Positions 10,001 through 18,054 of a stretch of DNA of 35,036 bases are shown here, piece after piece (the stretch's first letter is position 1; each line of letters starts with the position of its first letter). Position numbers and translations under genes: made by a program. The notes under the pieces are model-generated. The model was given only the letters and a program-made list of their open reading frames with translations, was not told the origin of the DNA and did not search any database. The DNA is from Alphaproteobacteria bacterium (GTDB taxonomy: Bacteria > Pseudomonadota > Alphaproteobacteria > UBA9219 > RGZA01), in NCBI GenBank assembly GCA_028278105.1, contig JANQEX010000038.1, positions 1 to 35,036 of the forward strand, read 5' to 3'.

Positions 10001-10440
10001 GCACCGCCAAATCCGGCAACCGCTTTGCCTTCGCGCAGTTCTCCGACATGACCGGGCTGTTCGAGGTGACGGTTTTCTCGGAAATCCTGAACGCCAGCCG
10101 CGAGATGCTGACCACCGGCGCGCCGCTTCTTCTCACGGTGGATGTTCAGGGCGCGCCGCAGGAATACCGCCTCACCCTGCAACAGGTGGAGCGGCTTGAC
10201 GACGTCGCGGCGCGCGAAAGCCAGGGGCTGATGCTGGTGCTTGGCAACGGGGAAGGATTGGCGGCGGCCTCGAATCTCATCGGCAAAACGCCGCGCGGCA
10301 AAAGCCGCGTTCACCTGCTGGTGGATCTGGACGGCGAGGAAGAGGCCGAAATCGCCCTCCCCGGCGGCTTTGCCCTCTCGGCCGAATTGCGCCATTCCCT
10401 CAAGGCCCTGCCGGGCGTTCTTGACGTGCAGGATTTGTAA
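7003..10440 (+). CDS. dnaE: DNA polymerase III subunit alpha
   Basis: [19 protein letters not shown] N-terminus, [57 protein letters not shown]. Confidence 0.98.
   Translation: [1145 protein letters not shown]
10410..10440 (+). repeat. dnaE 3'-end 31-bp repeat, copy 1 (inside dnaE)
   Basis: gccgggcgttcttgacgtgcaggatttgtaa. Confidence 0.95.
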
Positions 10441-10470
10441 GCGAAACAGTTTTGTGCTATACATAATTTC

Positions 10471-10797
10471 ATGAAATTCGAAGTTCCCAATTCGCTGGAA
10501 GCGAAGATTGTCGATCACGCCAGGGCCGCCGGTCTTTCGGTGGAAGATTTTCTGCGGAAAGCCATTATTGAGAAAATCGAAAGTGTCGAAGAAAACATTG
10601 CGGCGGTCGAAGCGATAACCTCCGCGTCCCGCTCGCTCAGCCGGGAAGAAATCCTGAAAATCGTCATGAAAGGCGATTATCCAAATGACGAGGAAATAGC
10701 GCGGGCCGTTGCCGAAGACCCCGACGCGCCGCCCCTGCTTGATTACGAAACCATGAAGCAGAATTACAAGCCTATGCCGCCGCTCAAGCGGGTGTAG
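10471..10797 (+). CDS. Putative antitoxin of BrnT-type TA cassette 1
   Basis: Short protein immediately upstream of a BrnT-like ORF; C-terminus AEDPDAPPLLDYETMKQNYKPMPPL shared with the cassette 2 antitoxin. Confidence 0.7.
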   Translation: MKFEVPNSLEAKIVDHARAAGLSVEDFLRKAIIEKIESVEENIAAVEAITSASRSLSREEILKIVMKGDYPNDEEIARAVAEDPDAPPLLDYETMKQNYKPMPPLKRV

Positions 10798-10807
10798 GAA
10801 GGCGTCC

Positions 10808-11088
10808 ATGTTCGAATGGAACAAGGAGAAGGCGCGGCTTAACGAGAAAAAGCATGGAGTCGGTTTCAGCGAAGCGGCACAGATATTTTTTACCCCCTAT
10901 TTTGCCATGGAAGACAAGCGCAGGGAGTATGGGGAAATCCGCTTCAACGCGCCCTTGGGTGTTCCTCCCAAAACATGCTGCGCGTGACTTATACCTTTCG
11001 TGAAGGCGCCATTCGCATTATTTCCGCGCGAAAAGCCAATTCCGCTGAAAAGAAAATCTATCTGGAAAGTCTCAAGGAAAACGAATAG
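10808..11088 (+). pseudogene. BrnT-like toxin of cassette 1, apparently frameshifted
   Basis: MFEWNKEKARLNEKKHGVGFSEAAQIFFTP...RREYGEIRFNA in frame 1, then MLRVTYTFREGAIRIISARKANSAEKKIYLESLKENE* in another frame; the shift lies near the A-run at 10970-10973. Confidence 0.7.
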
Positions 11089-11105
11089 GCGCATGGAAAA
11101 GCCCG

Positions 11106-11136
11106 GCCGGGCGTTCCTGACGTGCAGGATTTGTAA
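11106..11136 (+). repeat. dnaE 3'-end repeat, copy 2
   Basis: gccgggcgttcctgacgtgcaggatttgtaa; one mismatch to copy 1. Confidence 0.95.
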
Positions 11137-11188
11137 AATCTTTTTGAATGCGCTATTCTTTATCATGAAGAATCGGAGAGCTACGGCC

Positions 11189-11437
11189 ATGAACATCGAA
11201 CTTTCAAAGGAAGTCGAAAAGAAAATCCGCAGCATGGCGGAGAAGCTCGGCCTCAAGCCCGAAGAACTCGCCTTGGGATTTGTTGAGGAAAAAGTAAAAG
11301 GGCTTGAAGGCATTTACCCGTCTGACGCCGTTCTCGCCGCGCAGATTGCGCAAGACCCGGACTCCCCTCCACTTCTTGATTACGAGACGCTCAAAAAGAC
11401 CTTCAAGCCCATGCCACCCCTTGATCAACTGGATTAG
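11189..11437 (+). CDS. Putative antitoxin of BrnT-type TA cassette 2
   Basis: MNIELSKEVEKKIRSMAEKLGLKPEELALGF...AQDPDSPPLLDYETLKKTFKPMPPLDQLD; 2 nt upstream of a BrnT ORF. Confidence 0.7.
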   Translation: MNIELSKEVEKKIRSMAEKLGLKPEELALGFVEEKVKGLEGIYPSDAVLAAQIAQDPDSPPLLDYETLKKTFKPMPPLDQLD

Positions 11438-11439
11438 GC

Positions 11440-11715
11440 ATGGAGTTTGAATGGGACCCCGAAAAGAATCTCAAGAACATCTACCGGCACGGCATCCCTT
11501 TTGACCGTGCCGCGGAAATTTTTTCGTCTCCCTGCCTGTATTTCGTCGATACGCGCCGGGACTATGGAGAGAAAAGATATAATGCTCTTGGCGTCAGTCA
11601 GAAAGTCGTGATGAACGTTACGTTTGTGCGCAGAGGCGCAAAAACACGGATTATTTCAGCAAGACTGGCGGGACAGCATGAGCGGCGCGCTTACCGCGAG
11701 TGGGCTGGTGAATAA
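11440..11715 (+). CDS. BrnT-like toxin, cassette 2
   Basis: MEFEWDPEKNLKNIYRHGIPFDRAAEIF...DYGEKRYNALGV...RIISARLAGQHERRAY: BrnT (DUF497) signature. Confidence 0.88.
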   Translation: MEFEWDPEKNLKNIYRHGIPFDRAAEIFSSPCLYFVDTRRDYGEKRYNALGVSQKVVMNVTFVRRGAKTRIISARLAGQHERRAYREWAGE

Positions 11716-11725
11716 ATCCATGTCC

Positions 11726-11756
11726 GCCGGGCGTTCCTGACGTGCAGGATTTGTAG
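11726..11756 (+). repeat. dnaE 3'-end repeat, copy 3
   Basis: gccgggcgttcctgacgtgcaggatttgtag; differs from copy 2 only at the last base. Confidence 0.95.
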
Positions 11757-11818
11757 TTTTGCCGCTTATCAAGGCGAAAAATCTCACGCCCGGCAAAGCC
11801 GCCGGTTGCGAGGTGGGT

Positions 11819-12433
11819 TCAAGACGGAAAAGCGCCTTCCGGCGGGCGTTTCCAGTGGATCGGTTGAGGCTTCCGTGTCTCAAGAAAATTCACCAGATTC
11901 TGGAGGTCAGGACCAACAGGCTTCGGCGCTTTAACGACAAACCTCTTGATGGATGACCAGGCCTGTTTCCACAACCCGCTTCTTTTGAGATCTTTCTGCC
12001 TGATATCGTGAGCGGAGTTGGTGACCTGCGTCCTGTCCGTGCGCAAGATCCCGCTGACATAGGCACGCATTTTTTCTTCGGCCTGCCACCACTGTTCACT
12101 TCCTGGGAGCAAGTCCTTCATGACCTTATAAACAAAATTAACGCCCCACGCCTTGTCCGTCTCCGCGCTCTCGTCGGCGTAGGCCCACATGTTTCGTTCG
12201 GCATCATTCTCCAGGTTGCTTCCTTTGGGTGCAGCGTTCCTGGCTCTCAAGGCAAACTCGGCAGCCTCAATTTTATTCTCCAAAAAGCCGGCCAGTCCGA
12301 AAAAGACTTTCGGGAAACGTGGATCGGCGAAGTGCTCCTCACTATTGAGAAGGGCTTTAAGACAGGCATAAATCCCTGTTTGGTCCCTGGAAGTCACAGC
12401 CTCCTGGGCAAATCCGAAAAAGCCGTTACCCAT
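11819..12433 (-). CDS. Hypothetical protein (204 aa)
   Basis: ORF with plausible composition; no family recognised. Confidence 0.6.
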   Translation of the reverse strand: MGNGFFGFAQEAVTSRDQTGIYACLKALLNSEEHFADPRFPKVFFGLAGFLENKIEAAEFALRARNAAPKGSNLENDAERNMWAYADESAETDKAWGVNFVYKVMKDLLPGSEQWWQAEEKMRAYVSGILRTDRTQVTNSAHDIRQKDLKRSGLWKQAWSSIKRFVVKAPKPVGPDLQNLVNFLETRKPQPIHWKRPPEGAFPS

Positions 12434-12660
12434 GTAAAGCTCCTTCGTCTGAATAAAAAATCACCGGCGGCAATATGCCAAAATCCTTCCCGGCATCGCG
12501 CGTTCGCATGCATCGTATAGTAGCCTTGAGACTGACAAGGAAGGTTTTTTTTACTTTCAACTAATGGGAGCAGGAGTTCTTGAGGCGCGGGGTTTGTGGT
12601 TAATATTAAGGGCCCCTTGCTTTCACCCGGCGAACTCCCTAAAACAGCGCCAACTCACAT

Positions 12661-12783
12661 CCTGCCGTGAACGACAGGGACCGGGCGGAAAAACCGGTCC
12701 TCGCGTTTCCGGTGTCCCGCCACTTGACTTGCCGGAACCACCTTATCAACAAGGCCGGGTCCGAAGGCAAGTTAAGTGGCGGG
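12661..12783 (+). promoter_or_regulatory. Structured 5' leader of rpsB (three consecutive hairpins)
   Basis: CCTG/CAGG hairpin; GGACCGG-gcggaaaaa-CCGGTCC (12678-12700); 18-bp stem CCCGCCACTTGACTTGCC (12716-12733) / GGCAAGTTAAGTGGCGGG (12766-12783) with one G-U pair. Confidence 0.65.
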
Positions 12784-12827
12784 ATGCAATTGCGGCAGGA
12801 GACGCTTAACCGGAGAAAGGACACAAC

Positions 12828-13649
12828 ATGGCCGAGTTGCCATCATTCACCATGCGTCAGCTCATGGAAGCGGGCGTGCATTTTGGTCACCACACCCGCC
12901 GCTGGAATCCGAAAATGGCTTCCTACCTTTTCGGTGTGCGGAACAATGTTCACATCATTGATCTTGAGCAGACGGTGCCGCTGCTTTACCGCGCGCTGAA
13001 TGCCGTTCAAAGCGTGGTGTCACAAGGCGGGCGCGTGCTGTTTGTCGGCACCAAGCACCAGGCGCAGGATATCGTCGCCAGGGCCGCGAAGCATTGCGGC
13101 CAGTATTACGTGAACAGCCGCTGGCTGGGCGGCACGCTCACCAACTGGAAGACCATTTCCAATTCCATCAAGCGCCTGCGCGACATTGAAACACAGATCA
13201 CCGAGCAGGCCGAAAAGCTCACCAAGAAGGAACTGCTTCAGCTTACCCGCGAGCAGGCGAAGCTTGAGCAGTCCCTTGGCGGCATCAAGGACATGGGCGG
13301 CCTTCCCGACATTTTGTTCATCATCGACACCAACAAGGAAGACATCGCCGTGAAGGAGGCGCAGAAGCTGGGCATCCCTGTCGTGGCGGTTCTGGACAGC
13401 AATTCCGATCCTTCGGGCATCGCCTATCCCATTCCGGGCAACGACGACGCCATCCGCGCCATTCAGTCCTACTGCGATCTGGTGTCGGCCGCGGTGCTGG
13501 CGGGCCTTCAGGTCGAGGCCATCGCCAGCGGCGCCGATCTGGGGGCCGTCGCCGGGCCTGAGGCGGAAGCGCCTCCGGCCAACGGCAACGATGTGCCGCC
13601 GCCTCCGGCGGCGGAGGCTCCCGCGGAAACGCAGGTGGCGCAGGCGTAA
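12828..13649 (+). CDS. rpsB: 30S ribosomal protein S2
   Basis: [30 protein letters not shown]...; [24 protein letters not shown]. Confidence 0.98.
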   Translation: MAELPSFTMRQLMEAGVHFGHHTRRWNPKMASYLFGVRNNVHIIDLEQTVPLLYRALNAVQSVVSQGGRVLFVGTKHQAQDIVARAAKHCGQYYVNSRWLGGTLTNWKTISNSIKRLRDIETQITEQAEKLTKKELLQLTREQAKLEQSLGGIKDMGGLPDILFIIDTNKEDIAVKEAQKLGIPVVAVLDSNSDPSGIAYPIPGNDDAIRAIQSYCDLVSAAVLAGLQVEAIASGADLGAVAGPEAEAPPANGNDVPPPPAAEAPAETQVAQA

Positions 13650-13660
13650 TTATGTACTCG

Positions 13661-13768
13661 CGTCATTGCGAGGAGGCGCGCCGTAGTGAAACGAAGGCGG
13701 GCGACGAAGCAATCCAGGAATCTGCATTTCTGGATTGCTTCACCCGCTAAAGCGGGCTCGCAATGACG
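13661..13768. repeat. Palindromic CGTCATTGCGAG/CTCGCAATGACG repeat with inner GAAGCAATCCAG/CTGGATTGCTTC
   Basis: Perfect 12-bp terminal inverted repeats and perfect 12-bp inner inverted repeats. Confidence 0.85.
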
Positions 13769-13801
13769 GTTTTGTCAATATGAGCCTATCAGGAGACATT
13801 C

Positions 13802-14728
13802 ATGGCCGACATTTCCGCCACCGCCGTCAAGGAGCTTCGGGAAAAGACCGGCGCGGGCATGATGGATTGCAAAAAGGCGCTCACCGAAGCGGGGGGCGAC
13901 ATGGAAGCCGCCATCGACTGGCTGCGCAAGAAAGGCCTGTCGGCGGCGGCCCGGAAGGCCGGGCGCGTCGCGGCCGAGGGGTTGGTGGCGGTCTCCGCCT
14001 CCGGCAACAGGGGCACGGCGGTGGAGGTGAATGCCGAGACCGATTTCGTGGGCCGCAACGAGCAGTTTCAGGGCTTCGTGCGCAATGTGGGCGAGGCGGC
14101 GCAGGACGCCGGCGGCGATCTTGAAAGGCTGAAGGCCGCGGCCTATCCCGGCACGGGCCGCACCGTGCAGGAGGAGTTGGCGCATCTCATCGCCACCATC
14201 GGCGAGAACATGAACATCCGCCGCGCGCGGCAGATCACGGCGGGCGAGGGCGTGGTGGCCGCCTATACCCATAACGCGGTCGCGCCCAATCTGGGCAAGA
14301 TCGGCGTGCTGGTGGCGCTTGAGTCAAAGGCCGGGCCGGAAAAATTGCAGGATCTTGGCCGCAAGCTGGCCATGCATGTGGCGGCGGCGCGTCCCGAATT
14401 TCTTTCCATCGAAAGCGTCGATACGGGCGCGCTGGAGCGCGAGCGCGCGGTGGCCACCGAGCAGGCCCGGCAGTCCGGCAAGCCCGAAGCGGTGATCCCC
14501 AGAATCGTCGAAGGCCGCATCAGGAAATATTACGAGGAAACCGTGCTGCTGGAGCAGGCCTTCGTGATGGATCCCGGCAGCCGCGTCAGGCAGGTGCTTG
14601 AAAAAGCGGGCGCGGAGCTTGGCGCGCCGGTCGTGCTTTCCGGCTTCGTCCGCTTCCAGCTTGGCGAGGGCATCGAGAAGGACAATGGCGACGACTTTGC
14701 CGCCGAGGTGGCGAAACTGGCGGGGTAG
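13802..14728 (+). CDS. tsf: Elongation factor Ts
   Basis: [60 protein letters not shown]. Confidence 0.98.
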   Translation: MADISATAVKELREKTGAGMMDCKKALTEAGGDMEAAIDWLRKKGLSAAARKAGRVAAEGLVAVSASGNRGTAVEVNAETDFVGRNEQFQGFVRNVGEAAQDAGGDLERLKAAAYPGTGRTVQEELAHLIATIGENMNIRRARQITAGEGVVAAYTHNAVAPNLGKIGVLVALESKAGPEKLQDLGRKLAMHVAAARPEFLSIESVDTGALERERAVATEQARQSGKPEAVIPRIVEGRIRKYYEETVLLEQAFVMDPGSRVRQVLEKAGAELGAPVVLSGFVRFQLGEGIEKDNGDDFAAEVAKLAG

Positions 14729-14917
14729 GTGAAGAGTTTCGAGGTCCGTGCTTTTCAAAAAGGACGGCATCACCCCCGCGCCCGGCTTCGCAAGCTTTGG
14801 CGCGACGGGGGGCGATGTCGGCCAAACCGGGACACGGCCTCTCTTTTCGCCCGCTTCCAAAACCCGCGCTTGGCTGGTAGGCTTGCGTCCCGCGAATAAA
14901 TCCGAAGGCTTCCGCGC

Positions 14918-15655
14918 ATGGCGTCTCCGTCGAAAAACCCCTCCGCCCGTTACAGCCGCGTCCTGCTCAAGCTGTCCGGCGAGGCCCTGATGGGCGAGCG
15001 CGACTACGGCCTTGATTCCGATGTCGTCGCCCGCGTGGCGGAAGAGATAAGGGAAGTCGTGCGGGCGGGCGTGCAGGTGTGCATCGTGATCGGCGGGGGG
15101 AACATCTTCCGCGGCATCTCGGCCGCTTCGACGGGCATGGAGCGCGCCACGGCCGATTATATGGGCATGCTGGCCACCACCATCAACGCGCTTGCCATGC
15201 AGAACGCGCTGGAGAAAGTCGGGGTCCCGACGCGGGTGCTTTCGGCCATTCCCATGGCCTCCATCTGCGAGCCATATATTCGCCGCCGCGCCATCCGCCA
15301 CATGGAAAAGGGGCGGGTGGTGATTTTCGCGGCGGGCACCGGCAATCCCTTCTTCACCACCGACACGGCGGCGGCGCTGCGCGCCTCGGAAATGGGCGCG
15401 GACGCGCTGTTGAAGGCCACCAAGGTGGACGGCGTTTATTCCGGCGATCCGCGCAAGGTGAAGGACGCGCAACGCTTCGACAGGCTCACCTATCTGGATG
15501 TCCTGTCGAAAGACCTGGAAGTGATGGATGCCTCCGCCGTGACGCTGGCGCGGCAAAGCCGCATTCCCATCGTGGTTTTTTCGATCTTCACGCATGGCGG
15601 CCTGGCCGAGGTGGTTCAGGGCCGGGGCCGCTTTACCATTGTGACCGGGGAGTAA
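14918..15655 (+). CDS. pyrH: UMP kinase
   Basis: [53 protein letters not shown]. Confidence 0.97.
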   Translation: MASPSKNPSARYSRVLLKLSGEALMGERDYGLDSDVVARVAEEIREVVRAGVQVCIVIGGGNIFRGISAASTGMERATADYMGMLATTINALAMQNALEKVGVPTRVLSAIPMASICEPYIRRRAIRHMEKGRVVIFAAGTGNPFFTTDTAAALRASEMGADALLKATKVDGVYSGDPRKVKDAQRFDRLTYLDVLSKDLEVMDASAVTLARQSRIPIVVFSIFTHGGLAEVVQGRGRFTIVTGE

Positions 15656-15659
15656 GGCC

Positions 15660-16214
15660 ATGACCGAAATGCTTGATGACCTGAAGCGCCGAATGGAGCA
15701 GGGGCTGGAAAGCTTCAGGAAGGAACTGGCGGGCCTGCGCACCGGCCGGGCCACCCTCAACATGCTGGATCCCGTGCAGGTCGAGGCCTATGGCGGCCGC
15801 ATGCCGCTGAATCAGGTTGGCACCGTCAACGTGCCGGAGCCGCGCCTGTTGACCGTGCAGGTGTGGGACAAGGGACTGGTGAAGGCTGTCGAAAAGGCGA
15901 TTGCCGAAGCCGGGCTTGGCCTCAACCCGCAAGCGGAGGGACAGTTGATCCGCATTCCCATTCCCGCGCTCACGCAGGAGCGCCGGACCGAGCTTGCCAA
16001 GGTGGCCGGCAAATATGCCGAGTCCGCGCGCGTGGCGCTGCGCAACGTGCGCCGCGACGGCATGGAGCAGGTCAAGAAGCAGTTCAAGGAAAAATCCATC
16101 GGCGAGGACGAGCATAAGGGTCTTGAGCACAAGATCCAGCAGTTGACCGACAACGAAATCAAGAAAATCGACGAGTTGCTGGCCGCCAAGGAAAAGGAAA
16201 TCACTCAGGTTTAA
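15660..16214 (+). CDS. frr: Ribosome recycling factor
   Basis: [45 protein letters not shown]. Confidence 0.97.
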   Translation: MTEMLDDLKRRMEQGLESFRKELAGLRTGRATLNMLDPVQVEAYGGRMPLNQVGTVNVPEPRLLTVQVWDKGLVKAVEKAIAEAGLGLNPQAEGQLIRIPIPALTQERRTELAKVAGKYAESARVALRNVRRDGMEQVKKQFKEKSIGEDEHKGLEHKIQQLTDNEIKKIDELLAAKEKEITQV

Positions 16215-16347
16215 TCCCATTCCCTCCTTTCGGGATGGAATATAGGGAAGGGACCCACTGCCATTCTATAAACGTATTGGTATGATTTTATTCCTCCCCC
16301 TGCCCCTCCCGGAAGGAGGGGGGGAGTCAGGATTGTCTGCTTAAGCC

Positions 16348-17067
16348 ATGTCCGACGACGCCTATAAAACTCCACAGCACATCGCCATCATCATGGATGG
16401 CAACGGGCGCTGGGCCGAGGCAAGGGGCCTGCCGCGCATCGCGGGGCATCGCGCCGGGATCGAGGCGGTGCGCCGCGCGCTGGAGGCGGCGGTGGATTTG
16501 GGCGTTCCTTACCTGACCCTTTACGGCTTCTCATCCGAAAACTGGCGCCGCCCCGAAAAGGAGGTCAGCGACCTGATGGGCCTGCTGCGCGTCTACCTGC
16601 AAGGCGAAATCGCCCATTTGCACAAGGAGGGCGTGCGCCTGCGCGTCATCGGCGAGCGCGAGCGGTTCGAGCCCGACCTGATCCGCCTGATCGAGGAGAG
16701 CGAAAAGCTCACCTCCGGCAACACCCGCATCAACCTGACGATTGCCCTCAGCTATGGCGGGCGGCAGGAGCTGGTGCGCGCCGTGCGCGTCCTTGCCGGG
16801 AAGCTTGATCCCGGCCAGCCGCTTGCCGCGCAGATCACGGAAGAAAGGGTGGCGGAAGCGCTTTACACCGCAGGCATGCCCGATCCCGATCTTGTCATCC
16901 GCACCAGCGGCGAGAAGCGTCTGAGCAATTTCCTGCTGTGGCAGTCGGCCTATGCCGAATTCGTTTTTCCCGGCGTGCTCTGGCCCGAATTCGGCAAGGA
17001 AGACCTTGCCCGCGCCATCGCCGAGTTCAACCGGCGCGAACGCCGCTACGGGACGCGGGCGGGGTAA
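16348..17067 (+). CDS. uppS: Isoprenyl transferase (undecaprenyl diphosphate synthase)
   Basis: HIAIIMDGNGRWAEARGLPRIAGHRAG; YGFSSENWRRP; DLVIRTSGEKRLSNFLLWQSAYAEF. Confidence 0.97.
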   Translation: MSDDAYKTPQHIAIIMDGNGRWAEARGLPRIAGHRAGIEAVRRALEAAVDLGVPYLTLYGFSSENWRRPEKEVSDLMGLLRVYLQGEIAHLHKEGVRLRVIGERERFEPDLIRLIEESEKLTSGNTRINLTIALSYGGRQELVRAVRVLAGKLDPGQPLAAQITEERVAEALYTAGMPDPDLVIRTSGEKRLSNFLLWQSAYAEFVFPGVLWPEFGKEDLARAIAEFNRRERRYGTRAG

Positions 17068-17083
17068 AAGGGTCTCCGGCATC

Positions 17084-17185
17084 GCGCGTCATCCCGGAAA
17101 GGCGCGAAGCGCCTTATCCGGGATCTCTTGTGTGTCTGGAGATTCCGGATAAGCCTCACGTTGTTCGGCTTTCCGGAATGACGCG
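17084..17185. repeat. Dispersed palindromic repeat, CGTCATCCCGGAAA family, copy 2
   Basis: CGCGTCATCCCGGAAA ... TTTCCGGAATGACGCG; interior shares GGCGCGAAGCGCCTTATCCGGGATCTCT with copy 1. Confidence 0.75.
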
Positions 17186-17223
17186 GGACCATCCGGGTCT
17201 TTCTCAATGCCAGGGTGATACGA

Positions 17224-18054
17224 ATGATGTCCAGCGTAACTTTCCTCCGCTCCAATCTTCTCATGCGCGCGATCAGCGCCGCCGTTCTCGCGCCCGCCTT
17301 TCTGGCGCTGGTCTGGGAGGGCGGCATCGCCTATGGCAGCGTGATCCTGCTTTGCATGCTGTGGGCCGGGTACGAATGGCTGTTGATGACCAATCCCGCG
17401 GGCCAGAAAGGCGTGTGGGTGACCGTGCTGTTCGCGCTGGCGCTGAGCTGGGGCCTCGCCCTGCAAGTCGGCGTCACGCTGGCCCTGATCGCCTGCCTTG
17501 CGGTCACTCTCGTGCTTATGGGAGCCTTTCGCCTGTTCCGGGTGCGCAAGCCGGTGCTGGTCTCCTTGAGCGTGGCGTATCTGGGCGCGGCGGGGCTGGG
17601 GATGATCGCGCTCCGCCAGATCGAGGGGCCGGGCTTTGGCCTGTCCCTGTTCCTTTGCGCCACGGTCTGGCTGACCGATACCGGAGCCTACGCGCTGGGC
17701 AAGCTGGTGCGGGGCGCGCGCCTCGCTCCCGGCATCAGCCCCGGCAAGACCTGGGCGGGATTCGCGGGCGGCCTGCTCGCGGCCCTTCTGGCGGGCCTCC
17801 TTGCCGATGCCATATTTAAGCCCGCGGATACGGTCCGGGTGATGTTAACGGCGGCGTTCTTGTCACTGGCCGCGCAATGTGGTGATTTATTTGAATCCTG
17901 GGTCAAGCGGCAGGCGGGCGTCAAGCATTCGGGCGAGTTGATCCCCGGCCATGGCGGGCTGCTTGACCGCATCGACGGGCTGCTGATGGCGGTCTTGCTT
18001 TTCTGGACGGCGCTGTGGGTGGATGGCTTTAATCTGGCGTGGTGGATTGAATGA
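17224..18054 (+). CDS. cdsA: Phosphatidate cytidylyltransferase
   Basis: C-terminal signature KRQAGVKHSGELIPGHGGLLDRIDGLL; hydrophobic TM segments; position between uppS and dxr. Confidence 0.94.
   Translation: MMSSVTFLRSNLLMRAISAAVLAPAFLALVWEGGIAYGSVILLCMLWAGYEWLLMTNPAGQKGVWVTVLFALALSWGLALQVGVTLALIACLAVTLVLMGAFRLFRVRKPVLVSLSVAYLGAAGLGMIALRQIEGPGFGLSLFLCATVWLTDTGAYALGKLVRGARLAPGISPGKTWAGFAGGLLAALLAGLLADAIFKPADTVRVMLTAAFLSLAAQCGDLFESWVKRQAGVKHSGELIPGHGGLLDRIDGLLMAVLLFWTALWVDGFNLAWWIE

Noticed and set aside
11000-11437. 145-aa ORF start at 11000 for the cassette 2 antitoxin
   Set aside because: Its first ~60 codons read out of frame through the end of toxin 1 and the dnaE-end repeat; 11189 has a GGAGAG site and matches the size of the family.
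12639-12824. 61-aa minus-strand ORF across the rpsB leader
   Set aside because: Best explained as a shadow of the hairpin-rich leader; no RBS or partner gene.
13600-13625. Hairpin gccgcctccggcggcgg at the rpsB 3' end as terminator
   Set aside because: Inside coding sequence for the Ala/Pro tail and lacks a T-run.
14324-15763. 479-aa ORF antisense to tsf/pyrH
   Set aside because: Covers two certain genes and their gap; antisense-type composition.
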